From positions 1 through 23,546 of the forward strand of contig JAZNBA010000060.1 of NCBI GenBank assembly GCA_045586785.1: DNA of 23,546 nt. Reading direction: 5' to 3'. The notes under the pieces are model-generated. The model ran no database searches. It was given only the letters and a program-made list of their open reading frames with translations, and was not told the DNA's origin. Below are positions 21,175 to 23,546 of this stretch, piece by piece (position 1 is the first letter of the stretch; each line of letters begins with the position of its first letter). This stretch comes from UMGS1002 sp045586785 (lineage in GTDB: Bacteria > Bacillota > Clostridia > Oscillospirales > CAG-272). The translations under genes and the position numbers were made by a program.

Positions 21175-22023
21175 TCAATCGTGTATCATAACCTCATAGG
21201 GCACTTTTTTCTCATAGGAATGCCATGCCACGGCGATGCCGCGCTCGGGATTGAATGTCAGCATCTGACCTCTCATGCCGCCCTTGCCGTACCAGCCGTT
21301 GCCCTTGTCCTTCAGCTCGTAGCCGTTTTTAAGCACCAGGTCTGCCCATTCCTCGGAAATGACGCGCGTGCCGAACCAATCGCCGCGGCGCATGTACAGA
21401 ATGCCTAACTTTACTACGTCCTCGGTACGCAGATAAAGTCCCGTAGCGCCCATAGCGTAGCCCTGGGGGCAGACGCTCCAGGCGAACTCCTTGAAATTCA
21501 TAGTCTCCATAAGAACGGGACGCATCAGCTCTGCCATTTCAACACCGCCGACACGCTCGACCACACGGGATAGAATGTAGTATGCCGCGTCGGTGTACTT
21601 GTGAACCGTACCGGGCTCATGGGGCAGGGGAGCCGAGAACGCCAGCTTTAAATAGTCGGTGGAGCCGTACTTGGTCGCGTCCTGAGCGTCGATGTCCAAA
21701 AGATTTGACTGGTCGTAGCCTACGTAATGAAGCATAAGATCGTGCAAAGTCACCTTCTGCCACTTGGGGTCGGCATCCTCGGGGATAAAGTCGCCGAGTA
21801 TTTCGGCAACGCGTGTTTCGGGCGTCAGCAGACCGCGGTCGTACATCATGCCTATAGCGGTAACGGTAAATGCCTTTGCCATGGAGTAGCAGTTGCAACA
21901 GGGGTTGGCGGGGACGCAGGTCTGCTTGCGGATATTGCCCTCGCAGTCGCCCTCCGCGATAAAGTATACGTTGAGTCCCGCGCTACGTGCGCGGACATCA
22001 TAATCAATGCTTGTCAGTGCCAT
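21175..22023 (-). CDS. Beta-lactamase-fold serine hydrolase (class C/PBP-like), cytoplasmic
   Basis: A 282-residue member of the AmpC/penicillin-binding-protein-like serine hydrolase family. The nucleophile motif SxxK is S47-M48-A49-K50 (CYSMAKAFT). The second motif, normally YSN or YAN, reads Y143-T-D145 (HKYTDAAYYIL). A late KGGMRGQM segment may stand in for the KTG/HxG box. There is no signal peptide, so it should act inside the cell, unlike true beta-lactamases; esterase, amidase or peptide-hydrolase activity is possible. Four cysteines (C36, C42, C43, C45) crowd the nucleophile, which is odd. GGAGG lies 7 nt before the ATG. Single gene, divergent from the epimerase. Antibiotic resistance should not be assumed. 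Confidence 0.85.
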   Translation of the reverse strand: MALTSIDYDVRARSAGLNVYFIAEGDCEGNIRKQTCVPANPCCNCYSMAKAFTVTAIGMMYDRGLLTPETRVAEILGDFIPEDADPKWQKVTLHDLMLHYVGYDQSNLLDIDAQDATKYGSTDYLKLAFSAPLPHEPGTVHKYTDAAYYILSRVVERVGGVEMAELMRPVLMETMNFKEFAWSVCPQGYAMGATGLYLRTEDVVKLGILYMRRGDWFGTRVISEEWADLVLKNGYELKDKGNGWYGKGGMRGQMLTFNPERGIAVAWHSYEKKVPYEVMIHD

Positions 22024-22141
22024 GAGTAGACCTCCGAGTTGTTTTTTATTATTTTAACACGACCTTGTGCTAAAGTCAAGGGCGAGTTATTTTTGTTTTA
22101 TGGGGAGCATATAATTAAAAAAACACTTTCCGGAGATAACT

Positions 22142-23239
22142 ATGCCAAAAAATCTGTTATTTGTTTTCGGGACACGCCCCGAAGCCATAAAAATGTGTCC
22201 GCTTATAATGACCCTGCGCCGCCGCCGCGACATAAACGTCCGTGTTTGCATTACGGGACAGCACCGAGAGATGTGTGACGAGGTCTTGCGCCTGTTCAAC
22301 ATACGCCCCGATTTTGACCTGAGCATAATGAAAAAGCGTCAGACGCCCGAGTACATAACAAAGTGCGTGCTGACGGGAGCGGGGGCGGCGATAGATGCCA
22401 CAAGTCCCGAGCTGGTGCTGGTACACGGCGACACCACCACTACCTTTGCCGCCGCCCTTGCCGCCTTTTACCGTGGTGTGCCCGTGGCGCACGTTGAGGC
22501 GGGACTGCGTACCTACAACGTGCATTCGCCCTATCCCGAGGAATTCAACCGCCGCGCCGTGTCGCTTATGTCGGCACTGCACTTCGCTCCCACACCCCGC
22601 GCCGCCGAAAATCTCATCAGAGAGGGCGTTGAGCGCGATTGCGTGTTCATCACGGGTAATACCGTTGTGGATGCGCTGGCGCTTACGTACCGCGAGGACT
22701 ACACATCTCCTTTGCTTGACAAAGTCGGCGACAGACGGCTGATACTTGTCACCGCCCACCGCCGCGAGAGCCGCGGCGAGCCTATGCTGCGCATCTTTGA
22801 GGCGGTGCGTCGGCTTGCAGAGCTGCGCGAGGACATTTTTTTCGTGTGCCCACTTCATCCCGCACCCGAGGTAAGGCAGGCGGCGGAGCCGCTTATGGGG
22901 TGTGAACGTGTGCGCATAACTCCGCCGCTGGGACTTGTTGACTTCCATAACCTGCTCGCCCGCGCGTATATGATAATAAGCGACAGCGGCGGCGTGCAGG
23001 AGGAGGCGCTGTCCTGCGGAGTACCAACCCTTGTCACGCGAGACTGCACCGAGCGCCCCGAGGGAATCGAGGCGGGAGGCTTGCGCCTTGTGGGAAGTGA
23101 CCGCGATAAAATTTATGCCGAGGTGTGCAATCTGCTTGACGACACATTGGAATACGAACGTATGCGTTGCCGCCGCAATCCCTTCGGCGACGGTCACGCG
23201 GCGGAGAGGATAGCGGATATTATCGGGAAGGTTATATAG
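22142..23239 (+). CDS. wecB: UDP-N-acetylglucosamine 2-epimerase (non-hydrolysing)
   Basis: A 365-residue GT-B-fold enzyme interconverting UDP-GlcNAc and UDP-ManNAc, which feeds wall teichoic acid linkage units or surface polysaccharide. The start motif is FGTRPEAIKMCPL (residues 9-21). It is followed by TGQHREM, VHGDTTTTFAAALAAF, HVEAGLRTYN...PEEFNRR (the catalytic acidic residues), VTAHRRES, and SDSGGVQEEALSCGVPTLV...TERPEG near the C-terminus. Length is normal (called MnaA in Bacillus). GGAG stands about 8 nt before the ATG. No other polysaccharide gene lies nearby in the window. It is a single transcript, divergent from the serine hydrolase and closed by a terminator that includes its own stop codon. 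Confidence 0.96.
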   Translation: MPKNLLFVFGTRPEAIKMCPLIMTLRRRRDINVRVCITGQHREMCDEVLRLFNIRPDFDLSIMKKRQTPEYITKCVLTGAGAAIDATSPELVLVHGDTTTTFAAALAAFYRGVPVAHVEAGLRTYNVHSPYPEEFNRRAVSLMSALHFAPTPRAAENLIREGVERDCVFITGNTVVDALALTYREDYTSPLLDKVGDRRLILVTAHRRESRGEPMLRIFEAVRRLAELREDIFFVCPLHPAPEVRQAAEPLMGCERVRITPPLGLVDFHNLLARAYMIISDSGGVQEEALSCGVPTLVTRDCTERPEGIEAGGLRLVGSDRDKIYAEVCNLLDDTLEYERMRCRRNPFGDGHAAERIADIIGKVI

Positions 23240-23271
23240 AAAAGCAGTGCCTGTGCACTGCTTTTCTATAT
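23234..23271 (+). terminator. Terminator overlapping the epimerase stop codon
   Basis: ATATAGAAAAGCAGTGC (23234-23250) and its exact complement (23255-23271) form a 17-bp stem with loop CTGT. The 5' arm contains the TAG stop codon (23237-23239), so a terminating ribosome would cover the base of the hairpin. Confidence 0.87.
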
Positions 23272-23292
23272 GGTTATTTGTTGTTCCCTGAA

Positions 23293-23315
23293 AACCACCA
23301 GCAGTGCTGGTGGTT
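23293..23315. repeat. 23-bp near-perfect palindrome
   Basis: AACCACCAGCA-G-TGCTGGTGGTT has 11-bp arms around one base. It lies in a gene-free stretch and is followed by CCAAAAAGCTTTAGC. It is probably another dispersed palindromic repeat; no promoter or gene is tied to it. Confidence 0.7.
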
Positions 23316-23373
23316 CCAAAAAGCTTTAGCTATGCATAAAAATTATTTATCCGAGTGAAGCAAGGAGTCAAGT

Positions 23374-23546
23374 AGCCTTCTCCAGCGGAGAAGGGGGACC
23401 ACGGCAGTGGTGGATGAGGAGATCGACGTATTAAAGATAATATTTGTGTAGTATAATATTATATTAAAATTGTCATCATTCTACATATTATATGAAAAAT
23501 AATGCTCTCCTCATCCGTCACGCATTCGCGCGACACCTTCTCCGCT
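23374..23546. repeat. MITE-like palindromic repeat, copy 2 (cut by window edge)
   Basis: It opens AGCCTTCTCCAGCGGAGAAG, then GGGGGACCACGGCAGTGG and TGGATGAGGAG, matching the left half of copy 1 at 20795. After an AT-rich centre of about 90 bp (about 23425-23505) comes the right half, CTCCTCATCCGTCACGC then CACCTTCTCCGCT at the window end. The core is longer and more AT-rich than in copy 1. No gene was seen from 23240 to 23546; the stretch consists of the terminator, the palindrome at 23293 and this element. Confidence 0.78.

Noticed and set aside
20951..21178. 75-codon minus-strand frame in the repeat-rich spacer
   Set aside because: The translation runs through the terminator hairpin and GTAGGG repeat; composition looks like translated repeat DNA, with no convincing ribosome site.
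21175..22023. Antibiotic-resistance beta-lactamase
   Set aside because: No export signal, atypical second motif and a housekeeping-like setting; only membership of the broad serine-hydrolase fold is supported.

Overview
The window looks like chromosomal DNA from an anaerobic gut-type Clostridia (Ruminococcaceae/Oscillospiraceae-like Firmicutes). This is inferred from strong AGGAGG-type ribosome sites, mid-range GC, small DUF6809-like and XRE proteins, type II dehydroquinase in the aro operon, and several families of short GC-rich palindromic repeats (openings such as GTAGGG and AGCCTTC, and the CGGGAGGAACTTTT stem) that I recognise from such genomes. No rRNA, tRNA, CRISPR array, transposase or integrase was seen.

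Layout. (1) 1-1188: a leftward cluster of three tiny DNA-binding proteins (ribbon-helix-helix, then two paralogous XRE proteins, translationally coupled), divergent from a small DUF6809-like gene; a perfect 23-bp palindrome lies at the rightward transcription start. (2) 1229-2131: a lone Sel1-repeat protein. (3) 2319-6354 (minus): alaA-like aminotransferase, purB, purA, i.e. alanine synthesis and the two adenylosuccinate enzymes of AMP synthesis. (4) 6410-11019 (plus): a three-gene module of a long SPFH/coiled-coil/triple zinc-ribbon protein, a four-helix membrane protein, and a zinc-ribbon/TIR/membrane protein carrying the WVxxE glutamate of NAD-cleaving TIR domains. (5) 11084-19494 (plus): a complete aromatic supraoperon, pheA (chorismate mutase-prephenate dehydratase), aroB, aroC, an aroE-aroK fusion, aroQ, aroA, tyrA and DAHP synthase. 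It covers every step from erythrose-4-phosphate plus PEP to phenylpyruvate and 4-hydroxyphenylpyruvate. It is preceded by a consensus promoter, a 25-residue leader peptide containing FYYYYHH, and an intrinsic terminator, i.e. a ribosome-mediated attenuator. (6) 19511-20734: an XRE-TPR-like regulator. (7) 20700-21170: repeat-rich spacer. (8) 21175-22023 (minus): an intracellular beta-lactamase-fold serine hydrolase, and 22142-23239 (plus): UDP-GlcNAc 2-epimerase. (9) 23240-23546: repeats.

The strongest candidate for an undescribed system is region 4. Its organisation resembles the Bacillus subtilis ydjG-ydjH-ydjI membrane-stress genes (zinc-ribbon membrane protein, membrane protein, SPFH protein), but a TIR domain is built into the zinc-ribbon partner. 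I infer a membrane-raft scaffold coupled to a possible NAD-depleting or signalling effector, which would fit phage defence or envelope-stress response. The second is the FYYYYHH leader attenuator, a control mode less usual than T-boxes in Firmicutes.
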